Shown one piece after another: positions 27,701-40,200 of a stretch of DNA of 64,000 nt. Source of the stretch: Apostichopus japonicus. Its lineage: Eukaryota; Echinodermata; Holothuroidea; Aspidochirotida; Stichopodidae. Location of the stretch: contig NC_092569.1 of NCBI RefSeq assembly GCF_037975245.1, positions 5,443,501 through 5,507,500 of the forward strand, read 5' to 3'. A model generated the notes under the pieces. It saw nothing but the letters and a program-made list of their open reading frames with translations, searched no databases and was not told the origin of the DNA. Numbering within the stretch: the stretch's first letter is position 1; each line of letters begins with the position of its first letter. Made by a program: the position numbers and the translations under genes.

Positions 27701-30700
27701 GTTACGTTTTACAGCTAGCCTGGATTTCACCTTTAAATTATGCTAATATTTCCGGCATTCTCCCTTAAGGCTAAATTGATGATGATGTCATGAAGCTCAT
27801 CAGTGATGACCTAAAATGTTAGTGTTAATCCATTGTTTCTAATAACTCTGCCAAAACATAATCTTTAATGACCTTCAACACCATTTGTGCTTGAACAATA
27901 TATACTGCGTTGTAAACATGTGATTTGAGGCCATACAAGTGTTGTTGTGTTGCATCTGAGAAACTGACGCAATGATCTGTGTATTAGACTATATTATATA
28001 TAGTCCAGTCACTTTAACTGATGAGCCTTATAGTCGTTTAAAGGGTCATTTCTCAAAAATTGAAAAGTGATATCGAAATACAACCTGCACTGCATATCAG
28101 AGATTACAAACAGTCTACAATATATCACAATTACTTTGGTGCAAAGTTTGTTTGCCGATTCCATTCTTCCATATTTTATTAGATTCTATAATCCACTATA
28201 TAAAATATCAAACATAGGCTTAATGTTGATCTCTTTGTTTGTTTGACACACTGTATAGTATAATGATTTCTCTCTATACTCACTAAGATGGCGACTGATA
28301 TGGACCGTTATGAAACGAATATTATACACATTTTTGAGCGTAAGGGTGTGATACACTAGAGGTTTGTTTTAACCAGAAAAGAAATTTGTGAGGAACCTTT
28401 AAATTGAACCGCACGCGCTGTTCAGCTTCGTACCACTCTATAATAACCCAAGGACTTTAAAATGGGTAGAAAGAGTAAAAAAGAGGGACGGGGAGGGGGT
28501 GGGGGGTAGTGACAGATTCGGTGGCCATTTTCCAGTGGTTTGCTTTGTTGCGCGAAGTCGAAGTTAGGTTTAGGGGGAATTGAACTGGAAGTGCAAAAAT
28601 TGATATATGGGTATACCCATAGGAGTGGTCTAATTCTTCCAGGTGGAATGTCAAAAAAAGCATTCCCCGATTGACGGTAGGAGGTGGGTGCTGAGGTGGG
28701 TGCTGAGCCCACATCCCACCCTGCCCCGCCATTGGTTACAAAATGCAGTGAGGTCAGTCTTTCCAGTAGAAAGAGACCATTTCAAACGTGTGTGTAAGCA
28801 ATAATTATTCTAACTTATAATCTTAATTCACTTTTATTGTCAGAACATTGAACATCACGGTCAACATTAACGGTAACATTTTATCTTTAAGATCACCTCT
28901 CTGTGAGTTGATCGTAAATATAAGTGTATAAACTTAAGTATGATGTTGTCGATTTGTTTCCACTTATACCAGTTCCAGTTCCAAAATATAGTATCAGCGA
29001 CCTTTTCTTTTTCATACAGGCGAATTTCAAGCATTGTACTTAATGTGTATATGACTACTGTAAGCGATTAACACTAGAAGACTATTAACGAAGATCTTTA
29101 ATTAAGATAACATTTCTAATCAAGTTTGTTGTGAGTCAATAAAACGTGTGACCAGTGTCCATGCTATAGGTTTGCTTTTACCACAGAACCTCATCGAAAA
29201 ATCGTACTTGAAAACTCAAAGGTGCAAACTAATTAGCCAATGTATGACCAGGTAGCTGAAACCTTGGGGTGACCTGGTATGTTTTATCATAAAATAATAT
29301 TATCTATAGATTGGTCACTGATATAGGCCGAAGTCAAAGTCCCCGACTAAGGGCATCAAATTACAGTTTTAATATGTTGACTTATCAATTTGATAAAACC
29401 AACTTTTAATACAGGTTACATTCCCAAGGCCTTTTTCAGATTTGTTTTTTGATTTTAATCACCATTTCCTATAGCAAAATTTCATCATCATATGGTTGGG
29501 TTATTTAGTTCGGCAGCCAGTTCAGCAACTAGCTCTATGAAAAAACAAGCTATCGTGCGTCCACAAGACATGTCTGAATTGGATATTTTTTCAATGCTGT
29601 GGCCGAGTGGATAAAGGCGGTGGCATTTGAAGCAGTGAGGCTTAGCAATCGGGAGGTTCGGGGTTCGATTCCCGGCCTGGTCATAGTAAGGTGGGTTTTT
29701 CATCCAAGAGCAATCTACGGTTTTCCCATCTGAAATGACTTTCTAAATTGAAAAGATTCCAAATTTGAGTTAAAAATGTTGAATTGGAAGCCACCCGACG
29801 TGTAAGTTGTAATCCATAAGCCCTTGCGGGCTTCTCCCACATTTGTGGTCGCTTAAGCGTCGTAAAAATAACTGATGATGATGATGATGATGAATGTACG
29901 TATGAGATTGCGATCCAGCCGATTGTTCCATAGTGTTCGTTTGCTGAGGTTAATTTATGCAACAAAACAGTAAACTTGAATAATTAGACAGGAAACAAAA
30001 TAATTGAGATGCATGCATCATCGAATTTGCATCAGAGCGTTTTCGAAATAGTTTATCGTATAATAATGGCAGTAGAAATAAATTCTGTTATTCAAAGATA
30101 GTTTTTGGTGTAAAGCAGTATTTAGACGATTAAACGAAATAGACCACCGTGGTTCAGTTTATAGAGATATATATGGCTCAATATACCTACCATGATCTGT
30201 TATTTGCAGGGTCGATTAATGTACAAAAACTGCTTCCAATTCTGCGACAAAATATCATATTTGGTACGGTAACTCCTCCCCATGTTAGCTAACAGTGGTA
30301 TTACATGGAAATATGTACGGAAAGTTGTTTTAATAGTAGGCTATATATTATATAACTATTAAAATTAATGTTGCGTCTCTAGTGCCATCCTTTTTCGGTA
30401 AATGCAAATGAGATTGTCCATGTTTTTGGAAATGCTCACCGTTGCAAATGATATGAAAGCTAAGGCTTCACAAAAGCCCTTCTACCAAATTTAGCACAAT
30501 TCACACCCTCATTACCATTCGTGACTAAGGATAGTGCCAAAGAGTGAATTACCACTTCTCAGAATAAAACCAAACGATCCATTAAAGTTTCGTACTCGAG
30601 TAAGAAAAGCTATTCAGCAACGTACAGTATATATTTGGTTGAGCTGTATTACTGTGTGATATCCTATCAAACGTATACACCGAACAGCGAATTAATTTCA

Positions 30701-31180
30701 CTAAGACTGACCATAAGAATCGTAACTCCCTGGACAGATCAAACTTAGACAGTCACACAGCTTTTTTGTTTTTGTTTTGCAGTCATATATATCTCATTAG
30801 CGAGTATTTAATGTGATCCAAAACAATTTATGCATGTGTGCAGAGATCAAGCACCGTACTAAGTACATAGGCCAAGTATCAATTACCAAGTACCAAGTAC
30901 CCGTACGTTCTATCATGGAGGTATAACCTCCATGTCTGTTTTACCTTCATGGTTCTATATACGTTTTGGATAGTTGTCAAAATAAGATTGCCTCAATGTA
31001 CTTACCTAAAGTGGCTTTGCTTGTGGTTGGAAATTCCCCGTCAACAAAGCGTTTAAGAATACAAGTTTTGCCGACTCCAGTTCCGCCAACAAGAAGGATT
31101 TTATGGGTGGCTACGCATATCTCGTCATTCATGGCGAACGTTCTATGGATGTAATTATTTTCTGCCTTGTCCTCAGTCAT
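24633..31180 (-). CDS. Rab-type small GTPase A, four certain exons, last exon ambiguous
   Basis: Small GTP-binding switch of the Rab family, expected to act in membrane traffic. Exons in order: 31180-31006, 26768-26569, 25748-25659, 24740-24633, giving 191 residues; a final exon must lie further left. Seen: P-loop GGTGVGKT (G1), the switch I Thr in [15 protein letters not shown] (G3, with Ser where Rabs usually have Ala, catalytic Gln kept), NKID (G4) and ETSA (G5). The Rab-specific strings LDF, KLQIWDT and [15 protein letters not shown] are present. The N-terminus is extended by about 26 residues. The ATG is the first after an in-frame stop. It is a paralogue of the gene at 42828-37149. Subfamily not assigned. 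Confidence 0.85.
25659..25748 (-). CDS. Rab A exon 3: G4 motif
   Basis: The acceptor is TATATATAG and the donor is AAGAG|GTATCT; phase 0 to phase 0, exactly 90 nt. It encodes [20 protein letters not shown] and then [10 protein letters not shown], with NKxD for guanine specificity. Confidence 0.88.
26569..26768 (-). CDS. Rab A exon 2: switch I/II
   Basis: The acceptor is AATATTCAACAG and the donor is AAAAC|GTAAGC; phase 1 to phase 0, 200 nt. It encodes [30 protein letters not shown] and [11 protein letters not shown]. Confidence 0.9.
27092..27221. repeat. Minisatellite, about 32-bp units
   Basis: Four to five diverged units of GGGGAAACGCGTGGTATACT followed by TAAGTCATC. Units vary by substitutions and small indels. 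It lacks unique spacers, so it is not a CRISPR array. Confidence 0.75.
29596..29892 (+). mobile_element. tRNA-derived SINE
   Basis: The head matches a class II tRNA (Ser/Leu-like): A box TGGCCGAGTGG at 29600-29610 and B box GGTTCGATTCC at 29662-29672. The acceptor arm does not pair well, so this is not a functional tRNA gene. A non-tRNA body follows, with a short hairpin (AAGCCCTTGCGGGCTT), and it ends in a GAT microsatellite tail (29873-29892). It lies antisense to the Rab A transcript. Confidence 0.75.
31006..31180 (-). CDS. Rab A exon 1: start codon and P-loop
   Basis: ATG at 31180; donor TTTAG|GTAAGT in phase 1. It encodes [20 protein letters not shown] and then [20 protein letters not shown] (G1). 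Translation could also start at the internal Met of MNDEI. Confidence 0.85.
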
Positions 31181-33928
31181 TGTTTTTTGTTGTTGTATAG
31201 GCTATTATAAGATTTCTTGATCCCGGTAACCGATATCAAATAAGCAATTCTTCAGTTTCGATTCTCGGCAAACAAAGTCACGTGGGTAAGGTACCACGAT
31301 CTATTATGCAACATAATATTTACACATTCGGACAGGTAGTATTATGAGATTTGAAAAGGTTTTTACATACTGTTCAGTTTATCACAGTAAGTTGGTAAAA
31401 GGGATTTATTTTATTATCGCGGGATCCCAAAAGGCATGTAGCTCAATTGAATGGATATTTGGTCGTTCCGAACGAACCTCGAAGTTTTAAGTATAGCATT
31501 TGAGATACACTATACGCCTACATAGAAAGCCCGAACCGTGTCTCTAACACATTAGCATCTCTACTATACATTAGAAACCGTCAGGCTTGAATTATTCAGT
31601 ACCTTTACCTCTCTGTGTTCGGTTAATAATTCCAGTGCTTCATATTTATAGTCTTAAACTGCTGAGGGAAACGCATCATGTGCAGTTTAACATTTTATGC
31701 TGATGAACTTGCACCATGTACGACAGAATCGACACCAGGTCACTACTATGTAAATCGGTTCCCTTACTGTTTAAAACAAAAACGATAGTTCTAGAAGAAA
31801 GGAAACCAGTCGGATTTTGAACCAGTCAGAGCGTACATTCACTATCTCCGTCATGAATATTCAGGAATATACAATTACAACACATTCAACATAAATTCCA
31901 TTACGATCTACAAACCTTCCAGTTCAAGCTAATGTTAGCTATTGACATTAATGTGCCATATATTGTTAATGGATTCCTTGCTTGATATTGTATGCGTAAA
32001 CAGATCCAATAAGGTTATCCTGTACGTGTTACTCTGATAATGTGATCCTCGAATCCTTGCTTGTTAAAAGCATAGCCGCTGCAACCATTATTTCCGAGTT
32101 ATTTCCGAGTAAATGCAGGCAAATACATAGCCTTGAATCCCGTTAAGCTAAGTAGTTGTCGGTGTTGCCACAATGTGAGCATTGAAATACCGTCATATTC
32201 ACAGGAATATACGCGAACAGAGCTGTGCGTGTGATAACCAAACACTGCCCTGTCTTGATCATATAAGTACTACTTGTCATGTGCAAACAGTGATCTTTGG
32301 CCCTTGTAATGATAAAATACTCGATGTACTGTTGTGTATACTATACGGTAGCTTGTAAACATATCAATCGACTTGAAGTAAGTTTTGGAGTTTAATAATA
32401 ATATCTATACATCCCAAGTTTTTGCGATATTTGTACTGCTTAAATGTCCTCTTCATGCACAGAAAACAGAAGGGTGACCGAGATTTATGAGGGAGGATGC
32501 ATTTTTTTTAGTATTACTTGAAAATGCACATGTTTTTCGGAAACAAAAGTTAATTCCTGACATCTACACTAAGTTGCGCGATAGGCAAGGTTTCTAGACG
32601 CCAAAGGTGACAATTGTCTGTGGGTGTTGTGACGTCATGAAATTTCTCGAACAGCTAGGAAGGAATTGGGTGGTAACTCGATTACTTTCAACACGAATGA
32701 AACACGGATGCACACACGAACACACCTTGAAACGTGTACACAATGATAAATGAAGGCAAGACTGTGAGATTTAGTGTCATTTTATTAAAAGATGATACAA
32801 TTTAATTTTCCTCTGAATTTTCAATTTTTAACATACATAATGGGAAAACATTTCACATGATTTTGCTGATAAGACAATGAAATAGACGTCACTTTGTGTA
32901 CTGGCCACATACGAATATTCATGTCACTGGATCGTATGAATACACAATGGCTTGGAAGCGTGCAATGTAATAGGCTACTAGATAGGTTATATAATATGCC
33001 AATATACCTGGAAATATGGGCACGGTACATCTAGTATTAATGATTGTAGACGTTATATCATACATCCTTAGCCAATCATGCATCAGTACGTCACGTTACG
33101 TCATTACCGCATTACGTCATTGTCGTGCTATGACGACTTGTAAAATTTACATCGCTCCTCTCTTACCTGCCCCTTCACCTCGACGTATGCACTTTCATTT
33201 CTACCTTAACTACATGATCGGAACGTTTAAGCACTGCGCCCCCACCTCTGGGGCACCGCCCACAGTCACTTGCGGGAAATGTTCAACCCAACTGCGGTTG
33301 CTTGAGTCGGTTACTGAACGACTGACCTCAACATATATAGGTGTCTATAGATAGCTCCCGGTCCCATCAATCCGCGGCTTGTCGCATATTCTATTCGCAT
33401 AATATATGCATAATATATATATAATAGGCCTATATGCAAAATAGATATATGCATAATATATGCAGATAATTGTTATCCTGGTGTCTACTTTCCGAAACAG
33501 GTTTTAACTCCGATCCTCTTCATCTCTTGCAGAGTTAACCGCCACCCACCCCACCCCCCCTTCTTTCTTTTCTCCTTGAAGCTTCTCTCTCCGTGAAGAC
33601 ATTTGTTATCAGATTTATCTACAAAACTGGCCTTTTTTAGCTCAGCGAACTCCTCTGGAAGCATATCATATCGATTCATTATTCAAATTAGCTACGGTAA
33701 CTTTACATTTATTCGAAGACATTAATACTTCCATAAAAGTCAATTATGAGGCAAAGTTACAGAAAATAAACTCATTGACAAACTCCCACCGTCATGTTCC
33801 GCCATACCGAGATGTTACTAAGTTACTGAAATTTATTCAACATACTGAAAGTAGGGCAGTGCGCAATAACCTGTTACTTCATACAAATATTAATCACTGT
33901 CTTCTGTTTGTACAAATTTGGATGTATT

Positions 33929-33931
<3 letters not shown>

Positions 33932-33970
<39 letters not shown>
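33932..33970. repeat. (TA)n microsatellite
   Basis: Uninterrupted alternating TA of about 39 bp; it generates the Tyr/Ile-repeat ORFs around it, which are not genes. Confidence 0.95.
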
Positions 33971-33974
<4 letters not shown>

Positions 33975-36652
33975 GATATATATATCTACCTGCATATCTA
34001 CCTGCATTACGGAATGTTTTCCTTAGTGATCTGTCACTACATGGGTGTTTTACCATTGATATATTTTTCCTCGTTATTTGTATGTTTAATATGTGTTTTG
34101 TTGTTTTCTTTTCTCTATATAAAATTTGTTTTTCTCGTTTTACTGTGTAAGGGACCAGACTCGAAAACCTTCCTTCTGGTCCCGCTACCTCATTGCTATA
34201 ACTATGTATTCAGAAATGTACATCATTGTGATTTAATGGCAGAAATATACGAAACAAACAAACACTTAATTGTCTTAGTTTAACACTCCGCCGCAGTGTC
34301 TGGAAGTAATATGGAAAAACAGAACCAGGGAGGTCCTTTTATCAACTTGTGACAATTGGCCAATACTGCTGGCAAACTGCCATCAGAATAGACTAAGAAT
34401 AGCAAATACTATTTGATTTGATTTGTCTGATCATCAATGACGTCAGAGTCTAAACATTCCTAGTTTGCAGGATTTTTATATCACATGCAAGATCGGAACA
34501 AGATGCGAAGCTGGAAGTTTTAAGCATTGAATTTCTATGTACGCCTTCTGTATCATAATTTTCCAGTTGCAAATTAAAAAATTTCAAACTTCCATTCTAA
34601 CTAAATGTTCGCATGAACTTGTTTTTCTGAGGTTATAACGGAAAATGTTTCCGAAAATCATGTATGAATGGCTAAACTCAATGGCTGCGTCATTCATTTT
34701 TTATACCTTCATTCACAAGCCTACACCCCCCCCCCCTCCCATGACACATGATCTAGAATTACGTAATGTTTAAATTTATACCTTCAAGGCGCCATGTTAA
34801 ACAAGCTCTTAAAGTTTTTTCTTAGTAAACCGTTAGCCTGTAAAATTTATAAAACTTACTAGTCTGTCTGAGTACGATATATGTTAATGTTAGGCAAAAA
34901 GTAAAGAAAACAATGCTACTCTCAGTTGATAGAGAGTAGCTGCATATAGCGCAACAAAATACACTTCATGTTCTGTAATGGTTTAATACTGCATATTAAT
35001 AACAAACGAACGAAAACAAAGTGTTACATTGACAAAAGAAAACCCAATCCTGATTCGATCCGTTGTGCGATAACAGCGGATACCCCTGTCTTTGTTTTCA
35101 TATTCTGAAGTGTTTTCGAAATGTGATCTTTCGATACCAGCCAATCCGTTTGAAGGCTCTCATATACGTATTATGTACATGGTGACTAGTGTTTATATAC
35201 GCAGTACAAAGAGAAGTGGTTACACAGCTGCGTACTTCGTTAGTTGACACTCCATTAGCTAAACTAATAGGAAAGAAGATATGTGGGACATTGTCTGTAA
35301 ATTAACGAAAACGATAGCAGTACTTCGTTTTGTGCGAGAGATGTATGTGTGTGTACAAATGTGGATGCGTTTTAAATATTTCGTACATAAATCTCAAAAG
35401 CGAAAGAAAATAATAATAAGAGGAATCCGAATCTACACCAAGTCACAAGCAATTAAATGAAATGGATGGAATAGCTGCCTTTTTAAGTATAAGTTGGCCA
35501 TCCCTTTCTCGTATAGAAATGTAGGCTGTGAATTGACAATATGTGCTTAACGTTAGGCTACCAATAATCTTTGCGGAATATCAAAAGTGTTCATTCTATA
35601 GACGTAACAATGTTTTTGAAATTGTGAATCATCCCCACACTCCTGAACGGTTAGTTACATTGCAAGTCATATATTTAGTTAATCTCAAGTTAATCTACTT
35701 AATTTCCTAGTCTCTTTCTTCTTTATAATCTCTGTAAGTTTTCGTCTCAAGTCTGTGTTGGTTATTTGGAAGTATTAATGTAAAAGAGTAGATTGATAAA
35801 GATAATAAGGTTTCTTTAATGTCGCGATGGCTGCAACAATACAGTCCAGTCTAAATAATTAAAAATAAAATGTCTATTAAAATTTAGTTGTAAATCCCGG
35901 ATGAGAAGTTCATTGATGAAACGAGCGTTTCGTGTAAAACTTGCAGTCATTTACTTCGTTCCTAGCTTACCTGTCTCCCCACAACCTTAGCACTCTCGTT
36001 CTAACGTGCCTAGGATGAACTGGTAACCTTTTAACACTGTGCGCCCGGACCGCTCCGGTTAATGACCTTCTTATTTTACCACCCAAAGTGCCTAGACGTA
36101 CGTTCTATGTGTGGATTCCAACTACAGTGGTTTCAAACTACAAATATTTTAAACGTAGTTAAGCTTGATATTTAGGGAAATTGAAGTTTTGCAGGTAAAA
36201 ATTCTATCGTATTGAATATGGTTATTATCCTTAGTTATTAAAATTGGGTTATTTGCTGCTGACCACAATACCATTACCATTATTTACTTTGGAGAGAGTC
36301 ATATTACAACACGATGAAACATTCAGACGCCCGTAATTTGTTCCCCTTTATCCAATGCAATTCGTGAATGAAATAGCCTCTTCTACAATTCATTTGGTAG
36401 CCTTCCAGGACCCCCCCCCCCCAATGATCATACGCACACGTGTAAACATTAACAATTCACCTTCGATGAAGGTTTTATCTGCTTCTTTTCATTCATTACA
36501 ACTCCTTTCATACAAACTGTTTATTATAGTACCATTACTGGTTACTTAAGGCATTCTTCTCTTAGATGAACACGTCTCCCGATATTCCAAAGAACACTTT
36601 CTTATTTTGGTGAACATTTCCCCCCTCTTTCACTGTACAAGTCAAATTCCAT

Positions 36653-36812
36653 GGCAGTGACCATGTCTACATCTATCTCGCTGTACATGTCTCCCTCTAT
36701 TTCGCCATACATGTCTCCCTCTATTTCGCTGTACATGTCTCCCTCTATTTCGCTATATACGGTCTCCCTCTATTTCGCTGTACAAGTCCCCTTCCATTTC
36801 GCTGTCTCCATC
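36653..36812. repeat. Minisatellite, CTCTATTTCGCTGTACATGT units
   Basis: About six units of roughly 27 bp. In one frame they read as MSPSISLY repeats, but there is no gene context, so the reading frame is likely accidental. Confidence 0.8.
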
Positions 36813-37128
36813 TTTTTAGCTGAATTCGTAGCTCCTTCTATTTTTCTTTTTCTCTCTGTATCCTTTCTCATAGAAAACAGATTGCACACTCCCAAAATAT
36901 TTTCGTCTGTTTCCTTCATTTCTGGTGACTCTTCTTCCAAGTGCGTTCAGCATATTGATCCATAACCTCTTGGACCGATAGCAAATGCTTCTGTGTTTGA
37001 AAATCCTTCGAATTCGTGTGAAAATCCATACAAATAACTTGCATGGGCTCACGCACGCGGCGCTTTCACGGCGAGTATAAAGAATCCTGGGCAACACTGG
37101 TCACTACACCCTATATTGCACAATACCG

Positions 37129-37143
37129 TTTATTGTTTTTATT
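37129..37143 (-). terminator. Polyadenylation signals of Rab B
   Basis: Two AATAAA hexamers on the minus strand (37143-37138 and 37134-37129) lie 6-20 nt after the stop codon, implying a very short 3' UTR. Confidence 0.6.
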
Positions 37144-37148
37144 GACTG

Positions 37149-37256
37149 TTAGGATAGACTAGCACCGCTACAGCATCTTTTCTCTCTGGGACCTTCTCCA
37201 TCGTCCAGTTTCCTGGTACTAGCACTAAGTTCATGCCCTCGTATCCAACTTGGATA
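37149..37256 (-). CDS. Rab B exon 5: hypervariable tail with di-cysteine
   Basis: The acceptor is CTTTTTTGCAG, phase 0, stop TAA at 37151-37149. It encodes YPSWIRGHELSASTRKLDDG, then EGPREKRCCSGASLS. The polybasic KR plus CC is a Rab prenylation-type motif, but six residues follow the CC. Confidence 0.85.
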   Translation of the reverse strand, partial: YPSWIRGHELSASTRKLDDGEGPREKRCCSGASLS

Positions 37257-40200
37257 CTGCAAAAAAGGAAAGACGAATTCTAGGATAACTGAAGATGTCA
37301 CCCATGAATGATACAACTTTGAGAGGTTGCCCGATGGAGGGGTGGTGTACCCGTTGACCCTCCCTTCCCCCATCTCACCCACCTCCTACTTCACACACAC
37401 ACTCTCTCTCTCAGTTTGTAGCCGAGCATATACAGAAATAATTAGAGGCGAGAACATCTCTATGTATGCATTTTGACAGGGACATATATAGCCCACCCAC
37501 CCGTCCCTCCCACACGTTTTACCGCATGGAATTAGTGTAAAGTATATTTTAAGTATACTCTCCCTCACCCACCCCCCCCCCCTCCCTCGCATCACATGTT
37601 CTAGGCTTACGTGGTTACGTGTATACGTCTTAACTGTTTGAATGACATGTGTTTTGTTTCTATTATTAATCAAACGTTCGTTTTGCCACAAGGCAAGCAC
37701 AACTTGAACGAAGTACTGTTATCCTTACCACCTAAACACACACACATATATACACACGTCTCCTCCATTCAAAAAACTGCAAATATAGTTCTTTCTTAAA
37801 TAGCAGACACAGTGTTATAGCCCAGAAAGCGTATGAGAGTAAATTCCTTACCGTATCATTTAATATATCCCCCGCGAAAGACACGAACGATTCGTACACG
37901 CCTTGATTTTCACGGGCACTGACCTCGAAAAATGAACAACCTATTTCCTTTGCAAGCTGAAAAGTATAGAGCGAAAAAAAAAAATGAAAATTAACACATG
38001 TAAAAGGTAAAATGCCAGAATCTCTACACCCCACCCCCCCCCCCCAAAACCGCATACCCCTTCCAAAACAGGGAGCTGCTGCTATAGATTTAAAACTCAG
38101 ATTGAAAATCTAAGAGATAACATTGTTAAGAGGTTATACATTCTTCAAACTTGACGAAGACATAGAACATATAATGAGGTGAAGCAGGTCGTAAGCCTAA
38201 ACATTTTAACCTTTTTGAAGGCACGTTCTGAAGATGTCTTTTATTACATTACATTACACTACCTACCACAAACTAGTGTAAAAAAAACGCTGGTTGTTTC
38301 TTTAAATAATTACTGTTGCGGCTCATGTAACGTAGGCCATCTGATCTACGAACGTAATAACCTGCTCTTAACGATATTTACTGAATTACAGGATAAAACC
38401 TGCTATTCTAAGTGAGGTTTTCAGTCCCCCCCCCCTCACTTAATAGGGAGGCTGTGAGGTTCAGTATATTTGTTGACGTTTTGTGAACTGCTTATACGTA
38501 AATCCTTAGACACCAGGCTAGTGGCTAGCATACTGGAACGTTAAAGAAAAACAAAGAATTGATTGGAGGAATATATAGGCTATGAAAAACCAAGAGTTTT
38601 TTCTTTGCATAACAAAATGCATATTTTTTGTGCTTTTGCAATGCCGGATGAATAGAAATACCATAAACTGTAATGCCCTAAAGCAATGCAGTCGTTTTCA
38701 GACGAACCTTTAACTCGGGCTCAAAATGTTAAATTACCCGTATACCGAATGAACTGTTTAGCCTTTGTCAGTGTGGATCGATGAATACATTGATATGAAA
38801 GCATCAGAAAATGTTTCACGGGTAAATTTTGTATATTCGAACAACCTCTTGAATAAAACAAACTACCCAAAAATAAAATAATGAATAAGTGGCATTGTGT
38901 GAATACATTTTGGGGTACAAATTCAAAATACTTGCCTTTTCACCGCGTTCCGTGCTAACTTCCCGCCAGTCTTCCAAGTCGACCTTGTTGCCTAGCAACA
39001 ACCAGACGGACTGCGGGTGAGCAAACTGAGATCAAGAAATCGATAGAATATCAAGATTATAATGAGAAAAAGAGAGCAAAACAGAAAGAAAAGAAAGAGA
39101 AATTCAATTAATGGCTCGGTACAAACAGCCACTGGTTCCATTAAAACTTGTTGCCGCTCAATCGCACCGTACGGACACAAATGTAAGAATTGCATCAGTT
39201 TATTGATTTTGCGCATGTATAGGACACTATATGAATGGAGGACATATTGGAGACGGCTATTTCCCAATTTTAAGGTTGAAAAAACACTGGCGGCTCAAAA
39301 ATGTTTGTGAACGCAAAAAAAAAGATAAAGGAAATTAATGCGCATTTTAAGAGCAGAAGGTTAAGAAACTGTATTTAATACGAAAATTGTAATGTGCAGT
39401 ATATATATCTGGTTTACCCTATATGTAAACTATAAATACGGATCAAACCTCACTCATACACTTCGGACATCACCTTCACTGACAGTTTTAAATGACTTAT
39501 ACATTTATAAGTAGACATTTACTGATGAATGTTCATGTCTATTCGAATACACGGACTAAATTGACCCTAGGCTATATGTTTACACAATATGTGTCCTGTT
39601 TGGCCATCCATATAAGTTCAATGTAATCCCGGCCGTTCTTTTCTTTTTTTACAAGAGATGGAACGCATTTTAGGATATTGCCCGGACTGACTGTACATAT
39701 ATAATAACCTGTATGACATGTACCGACATGGTTATCGGTTACAAAATAATATATAATGGGGTAATTTCATAACGTTACACCTTTCAATATATAGATAATT
39801 TACCTCCTTAGCGGTCTCTATCCAAAATTTATGCAGATTTAGGAAGCTCTTCTCTTTGGTGACGTCATAAACAAGTACCACGCCCATCGCACGCCGATAA
39901 TATGATGTGGTAATAGCTCTATATTTTTCCTGGCCGGCTGTGTCCCATAACTGGAAACGCATCTCCAATCCGTTCAACTTAAACTTGGCAATGCTGAAAT
40001 CTATACCTAAATGAAAGACAACACAAAAGAAAATTACGCTTATGTTATAGAAAGACGAAATACAGGGAGACAGTCATTCCATGTTCATATATAAACTAAT
40101 TAGCGCCCTCAGCTATGTGAAATAGTAACCGCAATAACTACATTTTAAATGTGTTCTCCAATTAAAACTAAAAGCGATCATGTCAACGATAACTCAATTT

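Larger units (their letters stand above)
26769..31005. other. Rab A intron 1 (4.2 kb) and its contents
   Basis: GT-AG intron. It holds a 32-bp-unit minisatellite (27092-27221), a tRNA-headed SINE (29596-29892), a G-rich tract near 28480-28505 and otherwise AT-rich DNA. No other exon was seen. Confidence 0.7.
31181..37148. other. Intergenic between Rab A and Rab B
   Basis: Mostly AT-rich and non-coding. It holds a TA microsatellite (33932-33970), a minisatellite (36653-36812) and poly-C runs. A minus-strand open stretch at 33679-33485 (ASFVDKSDNKCLHGERSFKE in the middle, then Lys/Gly/Trp) looks somewhat coding, but no splice pair links it to either Rab gene. Confidence 0.5.

Noticed and set aside
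29596-29672. Functional tRNA-Ser gene
   Set aside because: A and B boxes are present but the acceptor and anticodon stems pair poorly and a SINE body with a microsatellite tail follows.
33485-33679. Minus-strand ORF with ASFVDKSDNKCLHGERSFKE as an extra exon of Rab B
   Set aside because: Rab B already ends at 37149 with a good last exon and AATAAA; no splice pair links this stretch to either Rab gene.
33918-34283. 121-codon ORF beginning with Tyr-Ile repeats
   Set aside because: Created by the TA microsatellite; no splice signals or recognisable domain.
36651-36965. 104-codon ORF with MSPSISLY repeats
   Set aside because: Explained by a minisatellite whose unit length keeps the frame; nothing gene-like flanks it.
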